Shown: positions 46,430 through 58,458, numbered from the stretch's first letter. The stretch is DNA of 64,000 nt from Isoetes taiwanensis (GCA_021234155.1 JAJEKV010000565.1:82581-146580), one strand, 5' to 3'. Numbers and translations: made by a program. The notes: a model not told the origin generated them from the letters alone.

Positions 46430-46580
46430 CCGTCGATTTGAAGTCGATCTGCGAAATCTAAATAACTGCTCGCTTCTATCGGACCGTCGATCTAAAGTCG
46501 ATCCGAATGAAACCCGTCGATCCAAAGTCGAATCGGTTAATCAAACTCGACCGTTGATTTCTTATGAAAATCTATATAAG
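46430..46580 (+). promoter_or_regulatory. Promoter-like array: four GTCGAT repeats before a TATA box
   Basis: ccgtcgatttgaagtcgat (46430-46448), ccgtcgatctaaagtcgat (46484-46502), ccgtcgatccaaagtcgaa (46514-46532) and an incomplete ccgttgattt (46551-46560) are followed by tctatataag (46571-46580). The half-sites gtcgat...gtcgat are direct repeats spaced about 12. The arrangement looks like a regulated promoter for the + strand gene that follows. Function is inferred only from layout. Confidence 0.45.
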
Positions 46581-46614
46581 TTTTTGAATTTTATTTCTTG
46601 CTTTTTTATTGTAG

Positions 46615-46695
46615 ACTTGCTCCGAGGCGCTCAAGAATTCAAGAACTCCGAGGCGCTCAAGAACTCAAGAACTTTGAGGCGCTCAAGATCGTCAT
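46615..46695 (+). repeat. 26-bp triplicate (gaggcgctcaagaa)
   Basis: ccgaggcgctcaagaattca, ccgaggcgctcaagaactca and ttgaggcgctcaagatcg follow each other at about 26-28-bp spacing. They fall in the presumed leader or first exon of the + strand gene of the TIR element, just after the TATA box. In one frame they encode repeated (E/L)-x-R-S-x-x-x-K peptides, but no long frame is convincing. Confidence 0.6.
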
Positions 46696-47218
46696 TGAAG
46701 AAGATGCCCAAAAGGTCGTGGTTGTTCAACTCCGCCGAGCCACGAGAGAAGCTGTTCAAGGTCAGTATTGTTCATCATTCAGTGTGTCATTCATTCACTG
46801 TTCGATTCTTTGATGAGTGTTTAGACTTCTATTCATTGGTCTGATTATTGTGCAGTGTTTGTTATGTATTTACTGTCAATAAATCTTCTGCCTGGCTGCT
46901 CATACTCCTATCTATCATTTCTCTGGCAGTGAATTGAATCTGGCTTTGCATAATTAATGTCCTTTTTGTGTTAAATTGTCCTGCCCGTGATTAACTGTTC
47001 TGTTTATAATTTGCCCACCTGTGAGTAAATTAGTATGACCGTGTTTAATTGGCCTGCCTTTGAGTGATTGTTCGGTCTTTCTATAATTGTCCGGCCTTTT
47101 GAGTGTGTCTGTAATTGGCGACTGTATGCAATTTTATATAGTTTAGTCTGGCCGGAACGGGTGACCACTCGAAGTCGCGCTAAGCGTGTATTGCACTCTC
47201 GTTTGCAGGGAAGAAAAG

Positions 47219-49614
47219 ACAAAACCGATTGGTAATTGCTACACCTCCTCCTAAGAAAGCAAGAGGCTGGAAGATACCCAAGCGACCTCAAGCTCACGTA
47301 AGAAGGAAAAGCATAACGAGCATGCATTATCCTATGCATTGTCGATGGATGATAGCGGATCTATTATCAGAGCAGACACAGATCCTCGATGCCCCAAGGA
47401 GAAGATGGATGGCAGTGCGGAGTGGTATGTTGACGTAGGCAAAACAAATGGTAAGGTGGATCTTATGTTACACTCCAAGAAGAAAGAGACCGATCTTATG
47501 AAGAAACAAGGTATTCTTATCACTTGTGAGGAGCAGGATGACATATATTGTCAACTCCTAGTGGAGGTTGTAAAGAACCACAAGAAAGATTTCGTCAGAT
47601 TTACAAATGCATGGGCAACATCTTTCAAAGACGGCCTGATGAAGAAGGATGTGAGTGCTTAGTCATGTTTCAAGTATGGATGGCCTCAAAATACCGCCTC
47701 ACTCCAAAGGTCTATAAGTGAAGGGGTGTCTGCAATGAGGAGAGCTTTATGAGGACCTTCTCCAAGTTACTACCGGAAGAGTTGAAGCATCAAAATGATA
47801 TCAGGGATGTACGAAGATTGCTGGACTTAGGAAAGGACATCCCAGTTGCAACAGTTGATGGCATGTTGGCAGAAAATGACTCCGAAAAAAAATCGCAGCT
47901 AGAGGCAATGAGTAGGTTAGTCAAGTATGCAGACAACTACCCACTTGGCCAATCTTTTACACATCCCATCCATGTTGACCGTCTGGTGAGATCACATAAG
48001 TCAACATTTGTTAGCGGCAGGAGGTATGACCCCCGAGCATGCTAGAAAAATCTTGAGGGTGATGGTGAGGAATCCGTGCCAAGTTCCTATGCCCGCCAGA
48101 CGTGCTTCCTTGGGATAGAAAAAGGATGCTCCACTCCGGTGGACAACGCTAGAGGAGCTTACAAGCAGAACCCAAATGTATGCTTCCTTATTATTGACGG
48201 ACAAAGATCCTATTGAAGCACAACGATCCCTATCTAACCAGGCTAAGCAAACAGGACAAACCATGTATCTGCTTCATTACAGCCACAGGAGATGTCGGTT
48301 TCTAAGCCCCCATACCCCTGCAGAGGACCTCGCAGAGATTAGTGCAACATTGAACGAAATGGGCGAAGTCTTTCTTTATAAAAGGTTAGTATATTAGGTG
48401 GCCTTTAGTTAGATATATCAAGTAGGAATAACAGTAGTAGACTAGGTCAGTATATGTGTTCATGCTGTCAGTTCGCGCCTGGTGCGAATTGTTAGAATGA
48501 GTACATGCCAGAAACGTTTTGAGCACGCAGGAGATTGCTAGTTTATGCCAAGCGCAATTAATTGCAATCCATCGCCGGGTTAAAATGCTTCCCGCAAAGA
48601 TGACTACATGCCAGAAACGTTTGGGCCACGCCTAGCTTTGTCCTTTCCTGATTATCCTTTTGGCTGATATGATTTCTTTATTCGTGCAGCCCTTACGTGG
48701 AACAACTCCGTCATGCCCGCCAGCAATGGATAGAATATGGAAGACCGCTGCAAACAAAACAGGGAGGCACGAAGTCTGAGGAGTATAAGATGTTGGAAAA
48801 GATCTTGGCCTAAACTATCATCCAAGATAAGAAACCAAGGCCCAAAAAGATAGGAAACAAAAGTGGGGAGGAAGCAGGGGAGACGTCTGAAGAATCTTCC
48901 AGAGGCTCTACAGATGCCTACAGGATCATCTTCGCTAAGGACGAAGTCTGGGCGAAGTGGAACGAGTTCTGGGATGCTTATGCTCAGAAACAGCTGCCAG
49001 ATGCAATGGGAAGAGTGCCTCTTCAAGATACTTCAATATTTGATTTGAAGACCATCGAGATGAGGAAAGTATAGGGCCTTCAGGATGATGAAATCATTTG
49101 GCTGTTAGATCAATGCATAAACAAAGAAGTTTTGTACAAAAAGGCTTCTTCAGTTAAGGACAAAATGTCCTTCGTTAATTGTTGCACTCATATAAAGGAC
49201 ATGCGAGTTATGAAGGTAGCAGTTGGTCAAGAACTTCAAAAGCTATCTGGTGATGTAACATTGTCTGAACTCGGCCTGCTAGACAAGTATGGTGTGTCTG
49301 CTGATGATATCAAGAAATACGTCTTCTGGTCCAAGGACTTTCTGCAAAATATGAAATCAAAGAACCAACAGCACACTACAAAACTATCAGATAAGGTGAT
49401 GGCTGAGCTGAGAAGCAAGATTGCCATCCTGAAAGATGCTGGTGGTGACTTACTTGCACTCCAATACCTGGTTTCTACTGGCTATAAAGGTCTCCTACCC
49501 AATACAACAATAGGCCCTCGTAATATTTCTCTGCTTGTATTGATAGCAGGACCGCAAAAAGGAGAGAAGGGGATGACTCAAAAGAGTACAACAGCTTTTT
49601 TACTAGCTGCATAG
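47219..49614 (+). pseudogene. Large unknown + strand gene of the TIR element
   Basis: Consecutive frames look coding: a basic start (PPPKKARGWKIPKRPQAH, 47230-47300), then 47339-47662 (SAEWYVDVGKTNGKVDLML ... KDFVRFTNAWATSFKDGLMKK), 47749-48045, 48176-48397 and, after a gap containing a degenerate palindrome, 48690-49060 (QLRHARQQWIEYGR, then DEVWAKWNEFWDAYAQKQLPD). The longest, 49132-49614, holds charged helical text such as AVGQELQKLSGDVTLSELGLLDKYGV. Breaks between frames may be introns or indels. No domain is recognised. High Lys/Asp/Glu and lack of membrane segments suggest a soluble, perhaps nuclear protein. Confidence 0.45.
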
Positions 49615-50257
49615 GCTTAACAACCGAGAAGCTCTTCACTATTATCATCATATACCCCTGTGAGAGCCTCATATGCATGCTTTAGTGGCTTCATACGACT
49701 TGGAATGCCTAAAGGTCGTTAGGGAAGATACTCTTCTCTTTGAGACAAAGGATACCGATTTGAGGATGCAGCTTTAAAAGCTACCTGTGATAATCTTCAT
49801 AATGATATCCCTTGTGCCGATGATGACTATGAGGTAGCTAAGAGCAAAGGGGCATCGATAAAGGTGTATGGCGGTGTCTCTTTTTGGATGAACCTAGCTT
49901 GAAAAATGTCTTCTACAAAGCGGATGATGAGGATGAAGCTTAATGAATGTTAGGAATTTGATGTTCCTGACCTTTACCGGAAAGACATCACTCTGGAATT
50001 GCTGACAAAAGAAAAGGGTCCCTTGAATAAACATGGGTTTGCAATCAATCTGGCAAGCTATCTTGTTGAGGCTTTTGCACCACTTGATACCACTTGTCGC
50101 GGAACTTCATGTTGAGGGTATAGTGGTAGAGAAGCCCCAAGACATCAAGAAGATGTCTAAGTTTTGTCAACGATGACCACCCAAGGATTCCCTTGAAGTG
50201 TTTTTGAAAAGGTACTAGCCACTACTGATTGGGGTCCCTCTCAAAGATAAAAACCCG

Positions 50258-51351
50258 TTGGCTTTGGTACCTTACAAAGGGCAGAAACAGACTACTATTT
50301 CACAAAAGCCTCCAAGGGCAATTCCAGAATGTTCAAAGAGCAATGCAACCCCCGAGGAGAAGGCCGCAATGCTAGCGCGGGAACGTGAGATCATGGAGCA
50401 AAATATGGAGTTCATGCTTGGTAATATTCCAACTGGTAATGTTACACTTGGGGGTACGACTACGCTAGTTCCTATACAAGCCAGGATGATCATGCAAGCT
50501 CAAATTCAACCACTGAGGTTAGGAATCAAAACCCTGAGGTAGCTTTCATAGAAGAGAACGCGTTCGAACTAAACCGTGGAGTTGATGTTTCCGCGGGAAG
50601 AAGCATCCCGGGAGGAAGTAGGCCGAGCGACGTAGCTTATTTCGACGGACAAAACGCTTTGGTATTGCGCACCATTTTTGTATGGCTAACTCTTTGTTTT
50701 CCATGGGTTCAGAGCTCCACCTGCTTGTGACAAAATCATTGTCTTCGATCTGAATGGTGTCCTGTGTAAAACGTTTCCTAAGAAGCTTATTAACAGGGAT
50801 GACTTCGAACAAGTCCCTCTAGAATCGAATACTAAGTGGATCTATCCTTGCCCACACTTAGAAGATATGATGAATGAGGCATTCAGATTTTTTTGAGTTG
50901 CCATCTGGTCCTCAATGGAACGCAGAAATATTGATGAAGTTCTTAGGTGTTACTGTGCATGAATCGAGACTTTGTGACGATTTGGGACCAAACTAAATGT
51001 ATAAAGTTTCTACATCCAAGAGCTCCGGATGGAAAACCGGTCTTCATAAATATCTTGATACTATGATGGATCAGCTTGGCATTCAAAAGAAAGAGGACAT
51101 CATAATAGTAGATGATGATGCTCTTAAGTGCTTTTATAATCAAGGTCAGGCTCTAAATCCATCAAGTTATACTCCACTAGATTACTCAACAGATGAGTTT
51201 CTAGTACTATTCCGTGTCCATCATGAGTGGCTTGGCTGCTGGTAAAATAGTATCAGATGTTGTCAAAACGCATCCAGAACTAGATCGGACTAAGGAGATG
51301 GATCCCTATCTTGAAAGTTATTTGACAAAGAAAGGACTAGTCCCTCCATGA
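50258..51351 (+). pseudogene. FCP1/NIF-type HAD phosphatase domain protein at the right end of the TIR element
   Basis: An upstream exon (50258-50542) encodes a helical segment (TPEEKAAMLAREREIMEQNM). After an acceptor-like ttttccatgggttcag the domain begins near 50714. It has the nucleophile strand KIIVFDLNGVLC (about 50732-50767), the second motif VAIWSSMERRNI (about 50898-50933) and a WDQTKCIKFLHP-like strand (about 50987-51020). These are followed by DGKPVFIKYLDTMM and the acidic loop DIIIVDDDALKCFYN (51096-51140), in the usual order for FCP1/SCP (NLI-interacting factor) phosphatases. The first motif is DLNG rather than DxDGT. Stops or shifts at about 50896 and 50960-51010 break it. It ends KKGLVPP at 51351. 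Its 3' half is repeated at 57771-58203. Confidence 0.65.
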
Positions 51352-51598
51352 TGTAATCTTTATATCAAGTGAATACAATGTAAAAAGTGTTTCGGGTATA
51401 TTGATGTGTTGTTATCTATAAATGCTAATCAAACAACACATTCTTCTCACTAAAACAAGAAACTGTTAAACCACCCACTACTATAATATAAAAATTTGCA
51501 ACCTTGCAAAACAGCATGTCACACACCACAACACTATATTAAAAAAAAGGTATGCAAAAGTGGTGTGCTTTTGGAACAAACATAAATCCAATTTAAAT

Positions 51599-54190
51599 GA
51601 AAAATGGTTTTCCTTTTTATAGTGGTGGAAAGCCTCCCTCTCCTTATCTGTTCTGGCATCCTTGGATAGACTTTGGCATATCTCCTGAAATTCTGGATCT
51701 ATGGGAAGAGCCTCATCAGACCGCTACCAAACTCAATCGGAGAGCATGGATATAACATTATAATACGCTCGAGTGGCCAATGGATGTCTAGAAAAGGCCA
51801 AGAACAATATTATGCTTGCCCGGCTTATAGACAACCTCAAAATCATATTCCTCAAGGAATTCCACCCATCGTCATTGTCTCAAATTGAGGTGGGGTTGCG
51901 TGAAAATATATTGGAGCTTTGGTGATTGGTATCCAACTAGAATCGCCTCCCAAGTAAATAGTGCTCCAAATGCGCAAGGCATGCATGACAACAGCAATTT
52001 TGGTATCATGTGGGTATCCTCCAGATCATTCATCTTTTCGAATCATACGATGACCCAACCTTCCCCAAGATTACCCACCCAGAAGCTATTTTTACTAGCA
52101 CCGCGGGCAACCCACTTATCCTTCTCGAGGGTCTGACAAGGAACCAGTGGTGGTTGTCAATGCATCCTTTAATGCTTGGAATCTGGTTTGACCTTCTTCC
52201 AATGTGACATCCAATCCCTAACTTTTCATGTTTGGTTAGGTCCGGCCAAGGGTTTTTTGAGCTTGACAAAGTCTTTCACAAACTCCCAGGTAATATCCAG
52301 CCAACCCTAGAAAATCATGGACTTCAGACATTGGTTGAATTGGCCACCCTTTAATGCCTCAACCTTACCGGATCAGTGGCTATCCTTTCGCGCACACAAT
52401 ATGTCCTGTAATCAAACTTGGTGGTTGCAAACCGATACTTGGAGAACTTGCATAAAGTTGGTGGCATCTCGCCTTTAGAAGCCAACCAAGATGTTTGCTC
52501 ATGGCCCTCTAAGGTCTTATCAGATATTAGGATATCATCAAAGAATATGATGAAAAATCGCCAAGATATTCACGGAAGACATCGCTCATCAGCCTCATAA
52601 AGGTGCCGGGACATTAGTTAAGCCAAACGGCATCACAATGAACTCATAATGCCCATAACGTGTCCTAAATGCGGACTTATGAATGTCATCCTCTTTAATT
52701 CAGATTTGGTGATATCCCGAACGAAGATCAATCTTTATAAAATACTTAGCCCCTCAGAGCTGATCCATTAGATCATTGGCACGCCGTAAGGCATACCGAT
52801 GCTTAATAGTGTGCTTATTCCGCTGGTAATCAATGCACATTCTTAGATTGTCGCCCTTCTTCTTCACAAATAGAATCAAAGCTCCAAAAGATGACACACT
52901 AGATCTAATGAAACCCAATTTAAGGATTTCTTGCAGCTGTTTTTGCTTAGTTAACCTGTGGGTACTCATTCGTATGGAGCCTTACTAGTAGGCTTGGTGC
53001 CCGATTCTGCTGTCATTTCACATTCCATGCCTCTAAAAGGTGGCAACCGATGAATCTCATGGAAAAAATGTCATGGTATTCCTTAAGAACAACCGCTATT
53101 GTTGGAGGCAAAGCTATCAAATAACCTCTTTGTTTAGACTTTGCTTCTCACCAAGCAAGTCGAATCATGCCAACGACCTAAGACTTCTTGATAGCCTCTA
53201 TCCAACCGGGCGAATGAGATACATTGCATAATGGGAATAATCGCATTTGCTATGGTCACCCGGTTCCATTGATCGCATTGAAGGTAACCTCTCGCCACAA
53301 CTGAATAATATTTGTCTTGCGCAGCCGTAAATTCCATCCCCACGATGAGGTCATAGCAAGCAATATCCATGATCTCGACTCCTAGAGCAACGGGTGCGCC
53401 TGGCAGCTGAATGTTCAACTTAATGCGTCGGCCCTGTGTGTGGCGTACGGCCCCACTAGCCAACGTGATTGGACGTGGCTTTGACTTCAAGGGGATGAGC
53501 TGCAAAGCCTGTGCCATCCTAGGGGAGGCAAAATTGTGCATGATGTCGGTATCCATGAGAATAATGAAGGGCTTATGGTCCACTTGGCCAATCGTGGAAA
53601 TGACAGAAGGTTGATGATTGGCTTGGCCCGTCTCAATGGTGGCATAAATATGAGACTCACCTTGTATACAGTCGGACGTCATCATCAGCAAGATTGTTTG
53701 GATCATTTGGGTCCCCTGCACCTTCCCAATCCACTTTGGCGAGGGTGGCCTGCGTAGCTTGTGTGATGTAGGGGCAGTCCTGCATGCGCTGTCCCAAATG
53801 AAAATACCGATAACAAGCTTTGTCCCGATTTAATTAGTCGCGAGCCTCCTTCGTAATGGCTTGGAGAATGTCTCGAAAAGCTCCCATGGTGTTGGAGGAC
53901 TTATCTGGTACTGTAAAGGAGACTTTCTTTTCTGGCTTTTGATATCCAGTCGAGGCGGGAGGCTTCGGGCTAGGTGAGCGTCCCCTGTAAGTTGCATAAC
54001 TCCTATTCTAACCAAAAGTAGAGGGTCGCAGTGGTTGATACTTGGGAGTGTCCTCTTCCAGGCTAAGGGCCTTAGCCTCTGCTTCTGCTACAGTTTTGAG
54101 GTCAAATGCTCGAACCATCTTCCTTAAGGTAGGGATTACTCCTCAATGTATCCCCTGACGCCTCAAGGCTTCATTTATCCCTGGGCTTCT
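51599..54190 (-). pseudogene. Gypsy gag, protease, reverse transcriptase and RNase H (copy 1)
   Basis: On the - strand: gag end (KMVRAFDLKTVAEAEA, about 54130-54080) and a cysteine-poor remnant of the zinc knuckle (CYRYFHLGQRMQDCP, 53820-53780). The protease region follows (53721-53134) with FIILMDTDIMHNFASPRMA, where the usual D-S-G-S/T is altered to D-T-D, and YDLIVGMEF. RT shows [17 protein letters not shown] (52900-52850), [34 protein letters not shown] and the catalytic FFDDILIS (about 52560-52520). RNase H ends with FEVVYKPGKHN near 51830. Multiple shifts and stops are present; inactive as printed. The order and the FDD box are typical of plant chromoviruses. Confidence 0.85.
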
Positions 54191-57100
54191 TTTTAGGCAA
54201 ATTTTTGGTAACTCTACAAGGAAGTAGGACTTTCTTTATATAATAAAATAGTACTAATAAAATATATATACCTGCCTACCTACATTACATCTACATTAGA
54301 TATGTGCATTTATACAAAAATATATGACTAGTAAAAAAAAATATATAGATCAACCAAAAGCTTAAAACAAACTTCTTAGGTAGCGTAGTTGTTATGGCTT
54401 ATTGCCGCCTTGAGAGAGCGGCTTAAGCTCAACATTCATCCGTAACATCTCCTATATAGAATATAGGTTGAAATAAACTATATCTTAGCTAAGCCGCTAA
54501 GCTATGAAATATCTTCTTTGCTGCCCCTTAGGGCAAGCTCTCACTTGTATGGAAATGGCTAAATAAATACTGGAATATACCCTATATTCCGTGTGTGATT
54601 ACTGAACTTGTAGCAAGTCATTTCGCCAAGGCACGTTGTTAATGTTGAAATTGACAAACCCGCATGTGTTCTTGAGCATTCCTCCTCATAATCTTCAATT
54701 TCTTCTATCGATTTCATATTTCCGGTATGCAAATGGTATGATGGAAGAGAGAAAAAGTGCGGTGTCGACTTATATTTTGCTGCTTTGAGGGTTTGAGGCA
54801 GATAAGATTGTTTGATAGAAAGCACAGATTGCTCAGGCATGTCGCTTCTATTCTATTCTATTCTATTTTATTTGGTTGTACTGCATCAATATGTGGGGGT
54901 ATCTCTTCTTTTGGCAAGATATCAATTCAAGCTCGTTATTTTCCATGCTCTTTTAAAGCAATAAATAGGTTCTAGTGTAGAGATACTTGCTGTCCGTTAG
55001 TGTGATTTTTTATCCGTGGATGCTACAAATCTTTTCAAACCTATGTTTGCAAGTGGCCAACTAAGTTGCATTGGTGCATGCAATATCATATTGACCTATA
55101 GTATAAATTTGCTTCAATAAGCATAGTTTGAAGAGAAAGAATCGCATAACGCTGGTTTTGTGAGCATTTGTCTCACCGGCGCCTAACTTTATTCATGCTT
55201 GCATTAAAGCTAGCACATGGGCGTAGGACATTTTGATTTATCGGACGCTTGAGCAATATTGAAGTTGTTGGCAAAAGTGGAAAAGCTTGCTAGGTAGCAC
55301 GAGGGGATCGTGAGGTGGCGTAGAGATGAATGAGGTGCGGCTATCATGCCCCATTTAGCTTATGGGTGATCGGAACCTGAAACACATATGGGGACATGTT
55401 TATGACGCCTCTCAAGCGACACCGTGAAGCAAAGACGACTCGGTGAGGTCCAAAGATCCATCCGAAGTCTCGAATTTTTCTTGAGGATTTGAGAACCGAT
55501 GGAATCCTTTATTGGGTCAAAGAATTGTTTGGAAGAGATAGTCTAATGGAAGATTCGGATAAACGGATTGAAAAAACGAGGTTATGGATTGAAAAGATTA
55601 AATTTTTTTCAATCCTTCTTGAGAAAATGAAATTATTTCTTTCCTTTTTTCCACCACTCACCAAAGACCAAATACTTGTAATAATGTCAAGAAGTTAATA
55701 CCTCCCATATTCTCATATACATGTATCTTTGTATTTGTAGAAATGTTATTTTTTTTTTTTAATAAATAATGTATTGCATTAATCATAATGATGAACATTT
55801 ATCTAACTAATGGTTAGATCTTGGCATATAACCCCGACCTTTGGTCTAGTATATTGTATCCGAAGAAGATAATACCCTTGCATGCATGCTAAAATACAAG
55901 TGGTTATATATATGGATCAATGGACTTTATGGCCAAGGATAGTTTTAATAAAAAAAAGATTTTTCTAGATGTAAAGTGCACAAACCGAACGCATTAATGA
56001 CCATATCTAGGGCAAAGAAATCCTGGATGTGCCTGGGATTTTGGGAACGTGATATTGGCATGCCGCCAGACTTTAATAGAAAGGTATGCCTCGATAAGAT
56101 GGTTTTAGATTTATGAAATGGGTTACATTTAATGGATGGTCTCTGCAGCTATAGCTCGGATGAAGAGTCTATGCAAAAAAACAGAGGAGGAGCGTGAACT
56201 GCGGGTGTAGAAACACCGTAAGACCGCAGTAATCTAAGCATGAATAGAAGGGGTGGCGAGAAGTTTTGATACCCAAAAGGAGTTATGATGGAGGAAATAC
56301 CAAATTTTGTCGCTTAAAAGAGGTGTGGAGGATTCTGTGAGAAATCAAGCGGCCACTATAGAAGCAAACATAATGCCGATTATTACGCCCCCGACTCAAG
56401 TGGACGAAGTTAGAGCTCTGATGATGAAGATTTACGTGTAGTTTTTGACTAAAAATATGTCTCGATCCCATATCTTAGTTAAGCCGTGTTGATATTCGAC
56501 AAACCAGAAGCCTAAAGGTTTTAACCCCTTTCCTTTTTTTAATAAAAAGGTGATAGCATTCTATATTCTATATGATTTGTTAATATACCGCATAACGGAG
56601 CTAGAAAGGCCGCGAATGAGTCCTCAAAAAAAAAAAGCTTTTAAATGTCTATATATCTTGAGGTTTGAAAGTTATGTGAAGTATTGCATCGGATCCGTAT
56701 AATATCGCATGTACCGCATTATATGTTTAAAAGGGAGTATATAATACCATGGCTTAACGACATTTCTTCATGACATAATCAATATTCTTTTATGTAATAA
56801 ACAGTAAAGTTTAGTTCTTTTAAGTTACAAAATTTTGTTGTCTATTTCTATGCATTCTTGGTATGTTAATTATTTTCAAGAGCAAAGGGTACATTGGGTG
56901 AAAGGCTTAAGAGCCAAGAATCACCCAAAAGTACCTTTTTGGCCCTTTGTTGCATTACCGGATTATCGCTATCGTATACATGATTGGTCGCAGCCTACAT
57001 GGTGATTCTTCTCCCAATGTATTTGCTTTGGCTGCTATGAAGTATAGTGGCTCGAAATGGATGTATGGATCTAGGTGTTTCTTTGAATGATACAGCCAAA

Positions 57101-57770
57101 TGTTCTACCACAACAAACATTGATTTTGAAAGATTATGACTCAACAAAGACCCCCGCCTAAATGCTTATGTGCTGGTGATATCTTTTTTTCTATTAAGAT
57201 CCGAAATATGTAGATGCATAGTTGGTTGCTTTTTTCTCTATTGCCATAAGGGCATTTTCTCCGAAAAGTTAGTATATGGAATATCATTTTGTGATAAACT
57301 TAACCGGGTCCCGGCTCATAAAACTTGGCAAGAACTGCACCATATTATGTCGCTTTTGAACAATAGGGTTTTTTTTAAATATACCAATGGTTTTGAAAAA
57401 CTGAATATGAATGATAACAATGGGAAGTTGGACCTGTTATTGCAGTAAAAAAACACTGCTCAATTAAGTTCCATGCTTCTAGGTTTAATGTATTAAACCA
57501 TAAGCATGATTTTGGGTTTGGTTTCCCTTTTGTTTTTGTTCTCTTTGTTTAAAAAAGGGATGGATAATATGTTATGAAATAGATCATGGCCATAGCAAGA
57601 GATATAATCTCTCAATGACTTGATATAAATGAAATAGTGTAAAGTCAATATTCCTCAGAAGAAAACACAAAGGGCGCCTAATAGTGACCATGAAGTCGCT
57701 TATTAATTAGAGTCTTGTTTGGAAACAACCGCAAAATGATGCACATGCAGTATAATGACATGCAGATATA
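54190..57770. other. Unidentified segment beyond the gypsy gag end (copy 1)
   Basis: At about 54190 the gypsy gag reading stops and AT-rich sequence begins. Noted items: a - strand frame with MKSIEEIEDYEEECSRTHAGLSISTL (54718-54600); a (ttcta)n run at 54847-54868; and an open frame at 55489-55698. A T-run at 55747-55762 beside ataaataatgtattgcatt looks like the poly(A) end of a - strand LINE. A + strand stretch near 56260-56440 can be read as Gly/Arg-rich, and an open frame at 57170-57448 ends in HKTWQELHHIMSLLNN. No family is recognised and no gypsy 5' LTR is found. Confidence 0.45.
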
Positions 57771-58203
57771 AACGCAGTAAATATTGATGAAGTTCTTACT
57801 TGGTGTTACTGTGCATGAATCGAGACTTTGTGACGACATTTGGGACCAAACTAAATGTATAAAGTTTCTACATCCAAGAGTCCTGATGGAAAACCGTCTT
57901 CGTGAAATATCTTGATACTATGATGGATCGCCTTTGGCATTCAAAAGAAAGAGGACATCATAATAGTAGATGATGATGCTCTTAAGTGCTTTTTTTATAA
58001 TCAAGGTCGCTCTAAATCCATCAAGTTATACTCCACTAGATTACTCAACAGATGAGTTTCTAGTACTATTCCGTCCACTGCGAGTGGCTTGGCAGCCGTA
58101 AAATAGTATCGATGTTGTCAAACGCATCCGTAACTAGATCGGACCAAGGAGATGGATCCCTATCTTGAGAGTTATTTGACAAAGAAAGGACTAGTCCCCT
58201 CCA
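57771..58203 (+). pseudogene. HAD phosphatase 3' half (copy 2)
   Basis: This corresponds to 50919-51351: the VFIKYLD-like stretch, the DIIIVDDDALKCFF loop (57950-57995) and the end KKGLVPSM near 58200. It begins abruptly in the middle of the domain at the tandem junction, so it has no start and no nucleophile motif. Indels relative to copy 1 break the frame at several points. Confidence 0.75.
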
Positions 58204-58458
58204 TGATGTAATCTTTATATCAAGTGAATACAATGTAAAAAAGTGTTCACAGATATTGATGTGTTGTTATCTATAAATGCTAATCAAACAACACATTCTT
58301 CTCACTAAAAACAAGAAACCGTTAAACCACCCACTACTATAATATAAAAATTTGCAACCTTGCAAAACAAAGATGTCACACACCACAACACTATATTAAA
58401 AAAAAAGGGTATGCAAAAGTGGTGTGCTTTTGGAACAAACATAAATCCAATTTAAATG

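Larger units (their letters stand above)
40301..51590. mobile_element. 11.3-kb TIR DNA transposon with transposase-like and phosphatase genes
   Basis: tggatttatgt (40301-40311) and its reverse complement acataaatcca (51580-51590) bound the element. ATTTAAAT flanks it on both sides (40293-40300 and 51591-51598), an 8-bp target duplication that is itself palindromic and so extends the apparent inverted repeat to about 20 bp. The host gypsy frame is restored by excision. Inside are a - strand transposase-like gene ending about 150 bp from the left tip and + strand genes ending about 240 bp from the right tip. Length, short TIRs and 8-bp TSD resemble hAT elements, but no hAT BED/RNase H motifs are seen and the superfamily is uncertain. 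The right tip is repeated at 58440-58459 by the downstream duplication. Confidence 0.7.
38400..54190 (-). mobile_element. Ty3/gypsy chromovirus interrupted by an 11.3-kb DNA transposon
   Basis: Reading the - strand from 54190 to 51599 gives gag, protease, RT and RNase H. The reading continues after the insertion from 40292 to 38860 with integrase and a chromodomain, then the polypurine tract and LTR B. Removing 40301-51590 and one ATTTAAAT joins the two halves in frame (F-H-L-N-E, a stop, then WLEAKLLYYKDKLCVPE), which supports a simple insertion. The gag start and 5' LTR are not seen; at about 54190 the sequence changes to an unknown segment. Confidence 0.8.
50919..57770. repeat. Long tandem unit, copy 1 (period about 6852)
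   Basis: From aacgcag at 50919 to caaagac at 57151 the sequence is repeated, in the same orientation, at 57771-63999; the extra 57152-57770 completes the period. It covers the 3' half of the HAD gene, the right TIR and target duplication, the gypsy gag-RT part and about 3 kb of unknown sequence. The two copies differ mainly by 1-4-base indels, not substitutions. Confidence 0.9.

Noticed and set aside
40301-51590. Helitron or CACTA assignment for the 11.3-kb element
   Set aside because: Helitrons make no target duplication and lack TIRs. CACTA ends begin CACTA with 3-bp duplications. Neither fits the termini and 8-bp ATTTAAAT seen here.
40291-51600. A 20-bp perfect TIR (tcatttaaattggatttatg)
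   Set aside because: Eight of these bases are the palindromic target duplication ATTTAAAT, and outside bases are also included. The element's own inverted repeat is better taken as the inner 11 bases.
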